Notes: generated by a model not told the origin, from the letters alone. A stretch of DNA of 64,000 bases from Saprospiraceae bacterium (GCA_958295895.1 CATQHI010000009.1:186001-250000), one strand, 5' to 3'. Shown: positions 26,749-36,847, numbered from the stretch's first letter. A program made the numbers and translations.

Positions 26749-28170
26749 CTAGTCACTATTCCCCCCATCCCGCCGGGCCAGGTACTCGCGCACGTGGTCG
26801 TAGTGGGAACGGTCGGCGGGGGAGCGAATCACCAGTTGCTCCGGCAGCGGCAGTAGGCCATCGTACTCCCGGTGCATCTCCTCCAGCAGGGCCCGGGCGC
26901 GTTCCGACTCGCTGGTCAGCAGGTTGTTTTGCTCGCCCGGGTCGTCCTTCAGGTTGAAGAGCAAGGTATCGTGGGCGGCCACCGCCTTCATTCCCGGTGA
27001 GCCGGCAAAGCCACGGTAGGGCAGCTTCACCTTGTAGTCGCCGTGGCGGTAGGCCCGTAGCTCATTGGCAAAGATGTAGAGCAGGCCCTGGTCCGCACGC
27101 TCGCCCGTACCCTCCAGCACGGCAGTCAGGTCGCGGCCATCGATGGGACGGTCGGCGGGTAGTTCGGCTCCGGCAAGGGCGGCAAAGGTGGGCATCCAGT
27201 CCATCTGCGTAGCCAGCTCGTCGTACACCTGCCCGCCGGGGATACGGGCCGGCCAGCGGGCTACCGTCGGCACGCGCATGCCCCCCTCGAAGGTATACTG
27301 CTTCCCCTCCCGCAGCGCACCTGCGCTCCCGCCATGATCCTCCATGACCAGCCACGGCCCGTTGTCGCTGGAAAATATGACGAGGGTGTTTTCGGCGATA
27401 CCCAGGGAGTCCAGGGTTTGTAGCACCTGCCCTACGCTCCAGTCCAGCTCCTGCACCACGTCACCGTACAGTCCGCGCTCGGAGCTACCCACGAAGTCCG
27501 GCGAGGCGTAGAGCGGCACGTGCGGCATATTGTGGGCCAGATAGAGAAAGAAGGGCTCCCCGGCGTGCGCACGAATGAAGTCCGTAGCATGTCGCGTGTA
27601 GGTCTGTGTCATGTACCGCTGATTGACCGTAAAGGAGTCTACCGCGTTACCGCTCAGGTATACCGCGCTTTCCATATCGTTGCTGTAGGGCATGCCGTAG
27701 TAGTTATCAAAACCCTGATTGAGCGGCAGGTAACGCTCCATATGCCCCAGGTGCCACTTACCCACCATGCCGGTCGCGTAGCCTAGGGGCTTGAGCACTT
27801 CGGCGATCGTGATCTCACTTTCCGGCATCCCCGTAAAGCTCTCCGGGAAGAACACCTCGTTGATGCCCATGCGCACGGGGTAGCGGCCGGTGAGCAGGGC
27901 GGCGCGGGAGGGCGAGCAGACGGCCGAGGCGGAGTAGAATTCGGTGAATTTGATGCCCTCGGCGGCTAGTCGGTCGATGTGGGGGGTGGCGATGTCGGTG
28001 GCGCCGAAGCAGCTTAGGTCGCCGTAGCCTAGGTCATCTACGAAGATGTGGATGAAGTTTGGGCGGTCGGGGGTGGACGTCTCAGGGGGCGGGGCCACGG
28101 GTACGGTGGAATCGCAGGCTAACAGAGTGCAGAGGGTAAGGGCGAGGCAGGCTTGGGGGTAGTGCTTCAT
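26749..28170 (-). CDS. Sulfatase lipoprotein (arylsulfatase family)
   Basis: 473 residues. The signal sequence ends TLLAC with lipid Cys19. The sulfatase core begins [21 protein letters not shown], with metal-binding Asp residues. The formylglycine signature is [15 protein letters not shown] with Cys85, and substrate and metal sites continue in [10 protein letters not shown] and SSDNGPW. Activation needs an FGE-type maturase, not in this window. It removes sulfate esters from a glycan or other substrate, periplasmic or on the cell surface. The 3' end lies 6 bp from hisF. The GH2 pseudogene follows upstream after a repeat. Confidence 0.92.
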   Translation of the reverse strand: MKHYPQACLALTLCTLLACDSTVPVAPPPETSTPDRPNFIHIFVDDLGYGDLSCFGATDIATPHIDRLAAEGIKFTEFYSASAVCSPSRAALLTGRYPVRMGINEVFFPESFTGMPESEITIAEVLKPLGYATGMVGKWHLGHMERYLPLNQGFDNYYGMPYSNDMESAVYLSGNAVDSFTVNQRYMTQTYTRHATDFIRAHAGEPFFLYLAHNMPHVPLYASPDFVGSSERGLYGDVVQELDWSVGQVLQTLDSLGIAENTLVIFSSDNGPWLVMEDHGGSAGALREGKQYTFEGGMRVPTVARWPARIPGGQVYDELATQMDWMPTFAALAGAELPADRPIDGRDLTAVLEGTGERADQGLLYIFANELRAYRHGDYKVKLPYRGFAGSPGMKAVAAHDTLLFNLKDDPGEQNNLLTSESERARALLEEMHREYDGLLPLPEQLVIRSPADRSHYDHVREYLARRDGGNSD

Positions 28171-28235
28171 GTAGTCAAGATAGGGAATAGCAAAAAATAG
28201 GAAAGTCTCGGTACGAGCTTCGGCGGCTTCACGTG

Positions 28236-28325
28236 ATAGGGTTCACCACAGAGAGCCCTACGGGCTACACAAAGGGCTGCACAGAGTTAGCACAGAGGCC
28301 AGCGCCTAGCGGCGCTGCGGGAGGG
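28236..28325. repeat. CACAGAG-type intergenic repeat (copy B)
   Basis: It has GTTCACCACAGAG at the left, a CACAAAGGG core and ACAGAGG, then the hairpin CAGCGCC-TAGC-GGCGCTG (28300-28317). A 34-bp stretch (28292-28325) is identical to 37032-37065, in the same orientation. The hairpin carries the stop codon of the degraded GH2 gene. Confidence 0.75.
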
Positions 28326-31132
28326 ATGCCGCGCGGAAATCCAGCCAGAGGCGGCCGCCCCAGATGCTCTTACCGACCCGGTGACCACGGAACTGGTTGG
28401 TCGTACTGCCGGGGCCGAGGCGGGCGGCCTCCTTGAACTTGGTGCCAATGGGGCTGATCGCATCCATGATCGAGATACTGCCGGTGGGGAAGCGGCCCTC
28501 GGTGTTTTGGTTGGTGGCACCGCGGGGGACTGTCCGGGGTGAAGAGGTGGAGGTACTTGCCGGGGGTGGCGGTGAGGAGAGTAAAGGGCTGCTCGGTGGT
28601 TTCTACGGTGGCCCAGTACAGGTTGGCGTAGTAGCCCTTGAACTCGGGGTAGTCCCAGCTCTCGCCGGTGACGGTGTTGTTGTAGGCCTTTTCGTACAGC
28701 CCGAGGTCAACGCCTTGCAGCCGGTTTTTCCACACGCGGTAGGGGCCGTCGCCGAGGTAGCGCACGCCGGTCACCCGGTCTTCGGGGTAGTCGAAGGTGA
28801 CGCCCATGAAGTCGTGCTCACCGGTAGGAGAATAGGCGTAGTCCAGCTGGAGCAAGCCGCTAGGGAGCATCCGGTAGGTCAGGGTATCGAGGGGGCCGTC
28901 GAAGGTGAATTCCACCAGCTGCGCCCCATCTTCGGTGCGCTGCGTTACCGACCGCAGGGTAGCCGTGTCCGCGGTGAGCCGGGGGCCATTGCCAAAGGTG
29001 ATCGGTCCGGCGGTGTTGCGCACGGAGGCGATGGTACCGTTGCCCTTGTCTAGGCTGACGGTGACGCCGGCGGCGGAGAGGGTGATCAGTTCTTCTGTCT
29101 CCGTTACTTGGGGCGCTGCTTCCCCTTCGGATGGGGCTAGCGCAGCACCCGTGATTTTAGCCGCCACCTCCGCCGGTTCGCTGATCGGTAGCGTCCAGTG
29201 CATGACGGTGCGGCCGTGGGGGTCGGTGGCGAGTAGTTCGAGGGCGTCGTGGTCCGCCCAGTCTTCCGGAAGATCGAGGTCTACGTAGGCATTCAGACCG
29301 GGGACTACGGAGGGTAGATTCACGGTGGAGGTCGCTACCGTGTCCACCCCGGCGGTTGTATTGGGGGCGGGGAAGTCGACGAGGGCGGTGCGCAGGCTAC
29401 AGTCCGCCAGATCCGTAAAGTCGAAGCGGTTCTCGATCAGTAGCCGCCCGTCGAAGCCGGGGGCAGCCGCTGCCGGTCGATGGCGATGGGCGACCAGATG
29501 TCGCGGATGGTATAGTAGCTCGCCTCCCGTTCCCGGTAGGGCCCTACGATGCCGTCCGGGGCCTTGTTTCCCTGGGTGTCGATGCTATCGCCGCGTGTCG
29601 ATGCCTTCGTCAGCAAAGACCCACAGGAAGCCGCCGGCGGAGAGGGGATTGCCGCGCATCTCCCGCCACCAGTCGGCCAGCCCCGCGCCGTGCCCGCCGT
29701 CGTAGAGGCCGTGCAGGAACTCGGTAGGAAAGAACACCTCCGTGGCCGTCGAAGAAGGCCCCGCCGCAGCAGTTGAAGTCGGCGTAGTGGAAGGTGTAAG
29801 TGTCGTTGACCAGCCCCCAGGGGTGGATCACGGTACGGTCCTGCGGGGTCATACAGCCGGTAGTCACCGAGCAGAGCGTAGTTGTTGCCGCCCTCGTTAC
29901 CGTTGGCCCAGAGCACTACGGCTGGGGTGGTTGACGTCGCGTACACCAGCTCCTCCACCAGTCTGCGGCCCACCACCGTATCGTAGGCGTCCTGCCAGCC
30001 GGTGAGCTCGTCGATGACCAGCAGGCCCAGGGAGTCACAGACCTCCAGGAAGTGCTTTTCCGGAGGGTAGTGGGACATGCGCACCGCGTTCATGTTCATG
30101 TCCTTCATGAGGTTGACGTCCGTGATGCTGAGTGCCTTACTGGTCGTGCGGCCGGAGGTAGGCCAGGCGGTATGACGGTTCACCCCGCGGAACCGGATCT
30201 TCTGTCCATTCAGGTAAAAACCATCGCGGGGGCGCAGCTCGAAGGTGCGAAAGCCGATGCGCTCCATCGTCTCGTGTAGGGTGGTGCCGGTTTCGTCTTC
30301 GATGGATACCACGAGTTGGTACAAATTGGGGTATTCCGGTGACCAGGGCTCTACCCCGGGGATCTGACCGGTGAGCACGATCAGGCCTATCGGAGTCGGC
30401 AAGTGAGGCGGTAATCGGGGGGCCGACGGGGGTTCCATCAAGGCGTTGCACCTGCGACCGCGCCCTGAGTGAGCTGCTCTGGATGCCCTGCGGGAAGAGG
30501 TGTACGGTGAGGGTGCCGTCGGCCCGGGCGTCGGTGGCGATGCGGCGGATGTGCCGGCGGGGCTTGGCCTCCAGGTAGACGGGCCGGTGGATGCCGGAGT
30601 GGACCCAGAAATCGGCGTCGCGCTCCGCCCGGTTGACCGAAGCGTTGCGGGAGACATTGTTGACGGTGACCTCCAGCTCGTTCTGCCCCTGGCGCAGTAG
30701 CTCGGTCACGGGGTAGCTGAACTCGTAGAAGCCGCCCTGGTGGGTGGGTCCGGCGCTCTGACCATTGATGCGCACGCTGGCGTCGGTCATGACCCCTTCG
30801 AAGACGATGCTGATGTAACGGTCGCTCCAGTCGGCGGGTACCGTGAAGGTGGTGCGGTATACGGCGGTAGCGTCGACCTCGGGCAGGAGCTCGTGCCAGC
30901 CGGGGCGGTCGGGACCGTTGGCCTGTCCGTAGGCGAACACCCCGTAGCCTTCGAACTCCCAGTTGCTGGGTACGGCGATCTTGCCCCACTCCCCGCTGTT
31001 GCGGCCGCGGTCGATGCGAAAGTCCCAGTCTAGGCGGTGGTCCTTGTCGGTGCCGGAGAGGTAGCGTGTCTCGGTCATCTGGGCGAGGGCGGGGGTGGAC
31101 AGCAGTAGGAGGATGAGGTAGCGGAGTGGCAT
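28306..31132 (-). pseudogene. GH2 beta-galactosidase-like gene broken by about six frameshifts
   Basis: Reading from the ATG at 31132 (MPLRYLILLLLSTPALAQ, a signal peptide) gives a GH2 sugar-binding domain, jellyroll and catalytic barrel split over several frames. Shifts lie near 30400-30420, 29847 (in CCCC), 29738, 29593, 29458-29462 (G5/C5) and 28530 (CCCCC). Recognisable pieces are VPSNWEFEGYGVFAYG, then DGFYLNGQKIRFRGVNRHT and LWANGNEGGNN (frame 2), then DRTVIHPWGLVNDTYTFHYAD (frame 3), then FFPTEFLHGLYDGGHG (frame 1), and finally PITFGNGPRL and SPIGTKFKEAARLGPGS. Total coding length, about 940 residues, is close to a full GH2. Most shifts are single-base and several are at homopolymers, so sequencing or assembly error is possible. 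If real, the enzyme is dead. Confidence 0.85.
30446..30465 (-). repeat. Interspersed GC-rich 20-mer, copy 4 (in GH2 remnant)
   Basis: TTGCACCTGCGACCGCGCCC on the plus strand, two mismatches to the reverse-complement consensus. It is read in GH2 as RARSQVQ, a different frame again. It sits about 30 bp from the first frameshift. Confidence 0.5.
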
Positions 31133-31168
31133 AGTGGTATGTCTGGGCGCACCCAAGTTAGGGAATGC

Positions 31169-31188
31169 GGGCGGGGCCGCAGGTGCAA
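31169..31188 (+). repeat. Interspersed GC-rich 20-mer, copy 5 (intergenic)
   Basis: An exact match to GGGCGGGGCCGCAGGTGCAA in the 123-bp gap between the divergent GH2 remnant and the barrel gene. Confidence 0.8.
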
Positions 31189-31220
31189 AGCAGCGGAAGT
31201 GGCGCTACGAACGTCCTGGG

Positions 31221-31243
31221 AGTGCGTAGTCTCCTCACGCACT
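31221..31243 (+). promoter_or_regulatory. Hairpin before the outer-membrane barrel gene
   Basis: AGTGCGT-9 nt-ACGCACT, a perfect 7-bp stem ending 12 bp before the ATG at 31256. It may be an operator or a 5' UTR hairpin controlling translation. No T-run follows, so it does not look like a terminator. Confidence 0.45.
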
Positions 31244-31255
31244 ATCACTTAGCCG

Positions 31256-32374
31256 ATGAAGACTTACCTGCTTTCCCTCTGTATGCTCCTGGCCTTCACG
31301 CTTACCGCCCAGGAACGAAGGGGTAACTTTTACCTGAGTGGCAATACGGCCCTGCAGTACCTGACGGTAGAGCGGGACCTCAATCAGTTGAGCGGTGGTG
31401 CCAGGGTGTCTCAGCTAGTATCGGGGTTGCGCTTTGAGTCGTTCCGTAGCGGATACTTTCTGACGAACCGCCTGCTGGTAGGCACCCGCATCGACTACGC
31501 TAGCATCTCGCGTGATGAGCGGCAGTGGCTCGGTGGCCGTAACACCCTCACCCTTCAGCCCTTCCTGCGCTACTACTTTCTTGACCTGGGTGCGCGGCCG
31601 CTTTCCCTATTCGGAGAGTTGGGCTTCGGCACCGTAGGGGTCGGGGATGGCTCCGATTTCGAGACCGACTTTCACCTTGGGCTGGGGGCGGAACTCACCC
31701 TGGCCCCGGGCATTCTGGGTACGGCTAATCTGAATTATGACGCCTACGCTTACGGCCTGAACTATACCGTGCTGAACCTGGGCTTAAACGTACTCACCGG
31801 GCAGCTGCGCGGTACCCCCAGGACAGCCTCCGTGGGGGCGGGTACCCTGACGGCCGCCGGGCAGTTGGCCAGCCTGGCCTACGGGCGTACCGCCAGCGGG
31901 GGACTGGCCGAATCCAATCTACTACTCCAGCTATCGCCCCGCGTGGGCTACTTCGTGCTGGACGGACTGCTGGTGGAGGCGGACCTCGGCGTGAGCTACG
32001 CGAGCTACCGTAGCGAGCGGGACTTTAGCTCCTCCCCCTTCGGGGACCTCACCACCGCGGACCTGACGGCCGGGGTGCGGGGCCGCTACTACTTCCTGCA
32101 GCGGAGTCGGCTGCTGCCCTTCGCGGGGGCCGGGATCGGCTACCGGCGACTGCGGCAGGAGGTGGAAGGATTCGGCAATTCGGTCGAGCGGCGCTCGCGT
32201 ACCTCCACCTGGCGACTTGGGGCGGGGGCCGCATACTTTCTATCGCCCCAGCTTGCGCTCGATTTCACCGTGGAATACAATTCGGGGACCGGGCGCTCGG
32301 CTTCCGGCCTCGTTGCCGCCGCCGAGCGGGAGTGGGGCGGTACGGCGGCGCTGCGGTTCTTTTTACCTCAGTAA
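31256..32374 (+). CDS. Predicted outer-membrane beta-barrel protein
   Basis: 372 residues. The signal peptide is MKTYLLSLCMLLAFTLTAQ. The mature part alternates polar and hydrophobic residues in repeated strands. It contains two related halves (about 20-175 and 195-372). Each half has features such as RGYYFLTNRLLVGTRIDYAS or VGYFVLDGLLVEADLGVSYAS, and FLRYYFLDLG or GRYYFLQRSRLLPFAGAGIG. This suggests a tandem duplication of a small barrel-type domain. The exact family was not identified. It is placed downstream of the GC-rich repeat and the hairpin. Confidence 0.7.
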   Translation: MKTYLLSLCMLLAFTLTAQERRGNFYLSGNTALQYLTVERDLNQLSGGARVSQLVSGLRFESFRSGYFLTNRLLVGTRIDYASISRDERQWLGGRNTLTLQPFLRYYFLDLGARPLSLFGELGFGTVGVGDGSDFETDFHLGLGAELTLAPGILGTANLNYDAYAYGLNYTVLNLGLNVLTGQLRGTPRTASVGAGTLTAAGQLASLAYGRTASGGLAESNLLLQLSPRVGYFVLDGLLVEADLGVSYASYRSERDFSSSPFGDLTTADLTAGVRGRYYFLQRSRLLPFAGAGIGYRRLRQEVEGFGNSVERRSRTSTWRLGAGAAYFLSPQLALDFTVEYNSGTGRSASGLVAAAEREWGGTAALRFFLPQ

Positions 32375-32529
32375 ATTAGGTGATTAGGCGCATTTATCTT
32401 ATATCGTAAGTATTTAGGCAGATTCGGTTATTGGTGGGAATAGGACCTATCATTGTTGTTCACACTTGGTGAGTTTGACTTTCACCCGGCTTATCGCTTC
32501 TTGCGCGCTACGTCTCAGTATTTGACTAA

Positions 32530-34299
32530 TTGGCCGACATTGAACACCCCCCCTTCCCTATCCCCGACCCCGTCATGGAGTGGGTGCAGGCTAATCCCCT
32601 GCCCACCCTACTCGCCACGGAAGAGGGGGAGACCGTGGTGACAAACGGGGCCTTCGACGAGTTGCTGGCACAGTCGCAACTGCAGACGAGGGATTTTCTG
32701 GTCGGTGTGCCGGAGGATATTCCCAGTGCCTCGCCGGACAGCAACTTGTTTGAAACCCTGAAGAGTGGACAGTGCGTCGTCAAACGGATCACACTCGGCA
32801 AAAATCAGCACTACACCACCCATACCGTAAAGCTTACGGTATCCGAGGGTTCCTGCCTGTGCTGTATGCTGATGCCGAGTGAGGAGCCCTCGCAGACCAG
32901 GTTCTCGGGTATTCTTAACGACGTAGCCTGTTTTATTATCGAATTGGACCTGAAGGGCAATCTCTCCTACATCAACGACCAGATGCTGAAGCACCTGGGC
33001 TATGCCCCCCGGGAGCAGGGAAAGCTGTATCACCTGCGGCAGATCATCCACGACTTTCGGGAGGAACGACTACAGCGTCAGATGGAGGATGTGGATACCA
33101 ATGGGTTGACGCATTTTCGGACCGAGTTCCTCCGCAAGGACAGCACGGTGTGTCCGATGGAGATCAGTATCGTATCGAGCCAGGCCCCCGATAATAGCCT
33201 GTACCTCCTGACGGCCCGCGACATCAGCTCCCAGCTCGAACACGAGGACGCCCTAAAGGACGCGCTCGTACAGGCCGAGCTGGAGGTCGGTGCGGCAGCG
33301 GACGAAAACCACCGCTTGCGGACTCAGCTCGATCATGGTGCCGATGGCACCCACCTGATCTACCACAGCGAGGCCTTTGCGGAGACGGTGCGGCAGATCC
33401 GCATGGTGGCCCCCACCGACGCGACCGTACTCATCACCGGCGAGACCGGTACCGGCAAGGAGCTCATCGCTAAGACCATCCACGATCTCAGTGCGCGGGC
33501 GGAGCGGCCCTTCGTCACCGTAGACTGTGGCTCCTTACCGCCGGAGCTGATCGAATCCGAGCTCTTCGGCTACCGCCGGGGGGCCTTTACCGGAGCGGCC
33601 AAGGACCGCCAGGGGCGCTTTGAGCTGGCCGATGGGGGTACCATCTTTTTGGATGAGATCGGGGAGCTGCCGCTGCTGATGCAGACGCGCCTGCTGCGCG
33701 TGCTTCAAGATGGCGAATTTATGCCCCTGGGGGCTACCCAGGTAAAGACCGTCGACGTACGCGTCATCGCTGCCACTAATCGCGATCTGCCGCAACTGGT
33801 CAAGGAGGGTGCGTTCCGCCGCGACCTTTTCTACCGGCTCAATGTCTTTCCCATCCGACCCATCCCATTACGGGAGCGCAAGGAGGATATCAACCCCCTG
33901 GTCCGTCACTTCATCAAGAAGTTCAACACCAAGTTCGAGAAGGACATCTCCGGCATCGATAGCACGACCCTAGACCGGATTAAAGAGTATGAGTTTCCCG
34001 GCAACGTCAGGGAGCTGGAAAACATGGTCGAGCGCGCCTTCATCATCACCAGCGGCGGCATCCTCCCCCTGGCCCTGCCGCAGCACGAACCCGCCCAGAC
34101 GGAAACCCCCGTGCTGGACCTATTCGACGGTACCCTCACCGAGTTTCTGTCCTTTGAGGAGTACCAGCGCAAGTACATCCAGCTAGTCCTCGACAACACC
34201 GGCGGCAAGGTAAGCGGCAAGGGCGGGGCGGCCGAAATTTTACAGATACACCCCCAGACGCTATTCAGCAAAATGCGCAAACTAGGCATCCGGCGGTAA
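32530..34299 (+). CDS. PAS-domain sigma-54-dependent transcriptional activator (NtrC-like, no receiver)
   Basis: 589 residues from TTG. An ATG at 32575 would also give a full protein. The N-terminal region carries a PAS-type sensory domain (about 125-235: [24 protein letters not shown]). The AAA+ domain has Walker A GETGTGKE (about 304-311), the sigma-54 contact GAFTGA (351-356) and Walker [13 protein letters not shown], then DREL-type sensor residues. The C-terminus is a Fis-type helix-turn-helix ([22 protein letters not shown]). It remodels the sigma-54 polymerase at -24/-12 promoters in response to a ligand or redox cue. No -24/-12 promoter was confirmed nearby, so targets are open. Confidence 0.92.
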   Translation: MADIEHPPFPIPDPVMEWVQANPLPTLLATEEGETVVTNGAFDELLAQSQLQTRDFLVGVPEDIPSASPDSNLFETLKSGQCVVKRITLGKNQHYTTHTVKLTVSEGSCLCCMLMPSEEPSQTRFSGILNDVACFIIELDLKGNLSYINDQMLKHLGYAPREQGKLYHLRQIIHDFREERLQRQMEDVDTNGLTHFRTEFLRKDSTVCPMEISIVSSQAPDNSLYLLTARDISSQLEHEDALKDALVQAELEVGAAADENHRLRTQLDHGADGTHLIYHSEAFAETVRQIRMVAPTDATVLITGETGTGKELIAKTIHDLSARAERPFVTVDCGSLPPELIESELFGYRRGAFTGAAKDRQGRFELADGGTIFLDEIGELPLLMQTRLLRVLQDGEFMPLGATQVKTVDVRVIAATNRDLPQLVKEGAFRRDLFYRLNVFPIRPIPLRERKEDINPLVRHFIKKFNTKFEKDISGIDSTTLDRIKEYEFPGNVRELENMVERAFIITSGGILPLALPQHEPAQTETPVLDLFDGTLTEFLSFEEYQRKYIQLVLDNTGGKVSGKGGAAEILQIHPQTLFSKMRKLGIRR

Positions 34300-34335
34300 C
34301 CCCACGTTCCTATATCACACCTAAATACTGACCCC

Positions 34336-34617
34336 ATGCAAGTAGTATCCTCCTACCGGTTACATTGGAATACCATTCTCCAGACCGGCACCATCAATCT
34401 TCGTCTCCAGGACGGCTCGGATGTTAGCCTCACCGCCAACGACCCCGGGCACCTGATCCTCTGGGTAGACATGTTGAAACACGAACAGCCGGTCTACTAC
34501 TGGAAAAACAACGACGGCGAGGGCCTCGTCTCGGACTGGGAGAAGGTAGAGGCCTCGCCAGATGGGATGATGAAGCCGGCTACCAAGGGGGGGGGGGGGG
34601 GGTTAATGGGTGATTAG
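34336..34617 (+). CDS. Small uncharacterised protein ending in a G16-encoded glycine run
   Basis: 93 residues (MQVVSSYRLHWNTILQTGTINLRLQDGSDVS...). It is soluble and rich in Trp/Tyr/His near VYYWKNNDGEG. No family was recognised. It starts 36 bp after the sigma-54 activator and is probably cotranscribed. The final residues KGGGGGLMGD come from the 16-G homopolymer at 34587-34602, so the C-terminus depends on tract length. Its stop codon overlaps the convergent CE15-like gene by 4 bp. Confidence 0.6.
   Translation: MQVVSSYRLHWNTILQTGTINLRLQDGSDVSLTANDPGHLILWVDMLKHEQPVYYWKNNDGEGLVSDWEKVEASPDGMMKPATKGGGGGLMGD
34587..34602. repeat. G16 homopolymer at the end of the small protein gene
   Basis: Sixteen consecutive G, by far the longest homopolymer seen in the window. 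In most genomes G runs above about 9-10 slip often. One base more or less would replace the last five residues and the stop. It could also be a sequencing artefact in exact length. Confidence 0.85.
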
Positions 34618-35912
34618 TCGCCGCTACTGGCAAAGTGGCGATTCGCAAAGTCGATGTACTGGTTCCAGTCGTAGTCGAGCACGGCGTGGCCCCGCCGGCG
34701 GATATGGTAGCCAACGGTGGTGCGGTCCAGAGCTTCGTTCGGGGGCGGGAGGGTATCCTGGGGCAGACCGGAGGCACCGAGTAGTCGGTAGACCGGACCG
34801 GCGTGGTAGGCCGCCAGGAACTCCCCTAGGGGGTCGGCCCAGCGGTCATTGACGGCGCTGGCGACGTAGACGGGGCGCGGGGCTACCAGGGCGATCAGCT
34901 CGTGCTGGTCGACGGGCAGGTCCTCCTCCCGGCCGGCGTAGTCCGGAAAGCGGTCGTTGAACCAGTGGGGGAAGGCCTCGTTGATGCTGGCCACCGTCTC
35001 GCCGTAGCGCCGCCGGCTCAGGGCGGCACCGCCGCAGCCGGAGTTGTTGGACACGACCACGGCGGCGCGGGGGTCATTGGCCCCGGCCCAGAGGGCGGCC
35101 TTACCCATGCGCGAATGGCCCATGATGACGATCTGGTCGGGATTGAGCAGGGTGTCCGTCACCAGGTAGTCGATGGCGCGGGAGTAGCCCCACGCCCAGG
35201 CCGCGATCGTGCCCCATTCGTCCACCGCGGGCTGCTGCTGCGTACCGGTGTAGAAGAGGGGGTGCACGCCGTCGGTCCAATCATCGGGGCGGTCGCCATC
35301 GAAGTCCCCGCTGTAGATGGTTGCAAAGGCGTAGCCCCGGCCCACGACCAGTTCGGGGTTCCAGCGGTGGCCGCGCGCGCTACGGGAGCTCTCCGTGGCC
35401 CGGTGATCGGTGATGCCATAGGCCTTCTGATTGGGTAGCCAGTTGGGGGTCAGCAGTACGGCCGTGTCCGGCAGCACGGCGTGGTTGCCGAAGAAGTTCG
35501 TGCCCAGCAGTACCGGTACGGGCCCGTTCGCCTGGTTGGGTACGTAGAGCAGCAGTCCGGCCCGGAGCTCGTGTGGCCCGTAGTACATTCGAATAGCGAC
35601 CTGCCGCCGGAGCGCCTTTCCGCGCATTGCTTCGCCCTCTTCTACGATCTGCCAGCTTATGCTGTCCAGCTTGCCGGGTACGCTGCCGTAGACGTGGTCT
35701 TCGAACAAGCGTAGGAGTTCCTCGCGGCGCGCGGGCCAATCGGCGGCGGTTACGGGGGTGCCGTCCCTGGCGACGAGGGGGTCCGGCAGGGTGTAGGTGG
35801 GAACCTGTGTCTCGTCGTAGTTGGGTGGGGGGGCTTGGGCGGGGAGGAATCCGCAGGCGGTCAGTAGGAGGTAAACGAGGAAGTAATTACGGTACCGAAG
35901 GTGAGTCATCAC
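34614..35912 (-). CDS. CE15-like glucuronoyl esterase / acetyl xylan esterase-like hydrolase
   Basis: 432 residues. The signal peptide ends AQAPPP. It is an alpha/beta hydrolase with the serine motif GHSRMGKAALWAGA, the common bacterial CE15 variant of GCSRxGK. A later His in GHAVLDYDWNQY is a likely triad member. PLFYTGTQQQPAVDEWGTIAAWAWGYSRAIDYL is a typical CE15 stretch. Family enzymes cut ester links between glucuronic acid in xylan and lignin, or similar esters. It probably works in the periplasm or outside the cell. It lies in the accessory block with the sulfatase and GH2 remnant. Confidence 0.85.
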   Translation of the reverse strand: MMTHLRYRNYFLVYLLLTACGFLPAQAPPPNYDETQVPTYTLPDPLVARDGTPVTAADWPARREELLRLFEDHVYGSVPGKLDSISWQIVEEGEAMRGKALRRQVAIRMYYGPHELRAGLLLYVPNQANGPVPVLLGTNFFGNHAVLPDTAVLLTPNWLPNQKAYGITDHRATESSRSARGHRWNPELVVGRGYAFATIYSGDFDGDRPDDWTDGVHPLFYTGTQQQPAVDEWGTIAAWAWGYSRAIDYLVTDTLLNPDQIVIMGHSRMGKAALWAGANDPRAAVVVSNNSGCGGAALSRRRYGETVASINEAFPHWFNDRFPDYAGREEDLPVDQHELIALVAPRPVYVASAVNDRWADPLGEFLAAYHAGPVYRLLGASGLPQDTLPPPNEALDRTTVGYHIRRRGHAVLDYDWNQYIDFANRHFASSGD

Positions 35913-35962
35913 GTTATAGTATTAGGCATGTATGAATAGAAATTTTGGGTACACCCCGCCCC

Positions 35963-36566
35963 CTATAAGCTCCAGGCCCGCCCCCCCAAACTAGCCAGCT
36001 CCACACACCCATCATACCCCCCCGGCACCGGATCGTAATGCAACACCTCCGTCCCGATCTTTTCGGAGGATAGGTAGCCCCACAACGCCATCGACAGCGA
36101 CCGGTAAAAGCCCACCGGCGGGTGCTCGCCGACGGCCGTGCCCCAGACCTGTGGATTGTATCTGGGTGCCACCCCCTCGGCCGCCGTAGAGAGCTCGCCC
36201 CGCTGCGTAGCGTCGAGCTGGTGGAAGGGCATACCGTACTGGGTGCGCGCCCCCTCGTTGAACTCCAGGATGCCGGCCTGTAGCGGAGAAGGACCCTCGC
36301 CTTCCACGGCGGTGGCGGCCATGACCCGGTCGATGAAAGCCGGTACGCCTACGTCCAGTCCGCCGGGGGGTGTCGGTGCGGGGTAGCAGGGTGACGACGT
36401 AGGAGGTGACGAAGCGGGCCTCGTCGTCATTGAAGTACTGCGGGGTCCAGTCCAGGTCAGGCTCCGCACGACCGCAGGACTGCAAAGCGACTAGAAGCGA
36501 AGGGGCAGTGATGGCCACCCCACTGAGGTAGCTGAGGTGGCGGAGGACGTCTCTACGGTGCATCAA
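35963..36566 (-). pseudogene. Gluconate 2-dehydrogenase subunit 3-like gene with a frameshift
   Basis: The N-terminal frame (from the ATG at 36566: MMHRRDVLRHLSYLSGVAITAPSLLVAL, a twin-arginine-like leader) runs to about residue 68. The second frame then continues from GGLDVGVPAFIDRVMAA to the stop at 35963. The switch lies in the G6 run at 36363-36368, where one base less would restore the frame. The combined product (about 200 residues) resembles the small membrane-associated subunit that partners GMC oxidoreductases. The partner gene next to it is also damaged. Sequencing error in the run is possible. Confidence 0.75.
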
Positions 36567-36847
36567 ATATTCTGTTTGTTGAGATCGGCAACGGTATGGT
36601 CGGCGGCGCGGGCCGTGAGGGCCATGTAGGTGAGGGAGGGATTGACGCAGCTGGAGGAGGTCATGCAGGCCCCGTCGGTGACGAAGACGTTCTCGGCCCC
36701 GTGCACCTGGTTAAAGGCGTTGAGCACCGAGGTCTTCGGGTCGCGGCCCATGCGGGCGTTGGCCGCCCAGCCGCCGGAGATGCCGGAGCCTACTACGATG
36801 GCGTCGTAGGTGACGGATTTGTCGGCGTCGATGTTGTAGTTGACCAT
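36563..36847 (-). pseudogene. Internally deleted GMC oxidoreductase remnant
   Basis: A 94-residue open frame joins the N-terminal FAD-binding start of a GMC oxidoreductase (DAIVVGSGISGGWAA) directly to the extreme C-terminal part (ARMGRDPKTSVLNAFNQVHG... NPSLTYMALTARAADHT). Intact family members are about 560 residues, so about 465 internal residues are missing and the frame is kept. It overlaps the subunit-3-like gene by 4 bp, the normal layout of such pairs. It cannot be a working enzyme. An assembly deletion is the alternative explanation. Confidence 0.8.

Noticed and set aside
27317..27333. GC-rich 20-mer look-alike in the sulfatase gene
   Set aside because: Two mismatches over 17 bases, and the residues it encodes ([11 protein letters not shown]) are a normal part of sulfatases, so chance similarity is likely.
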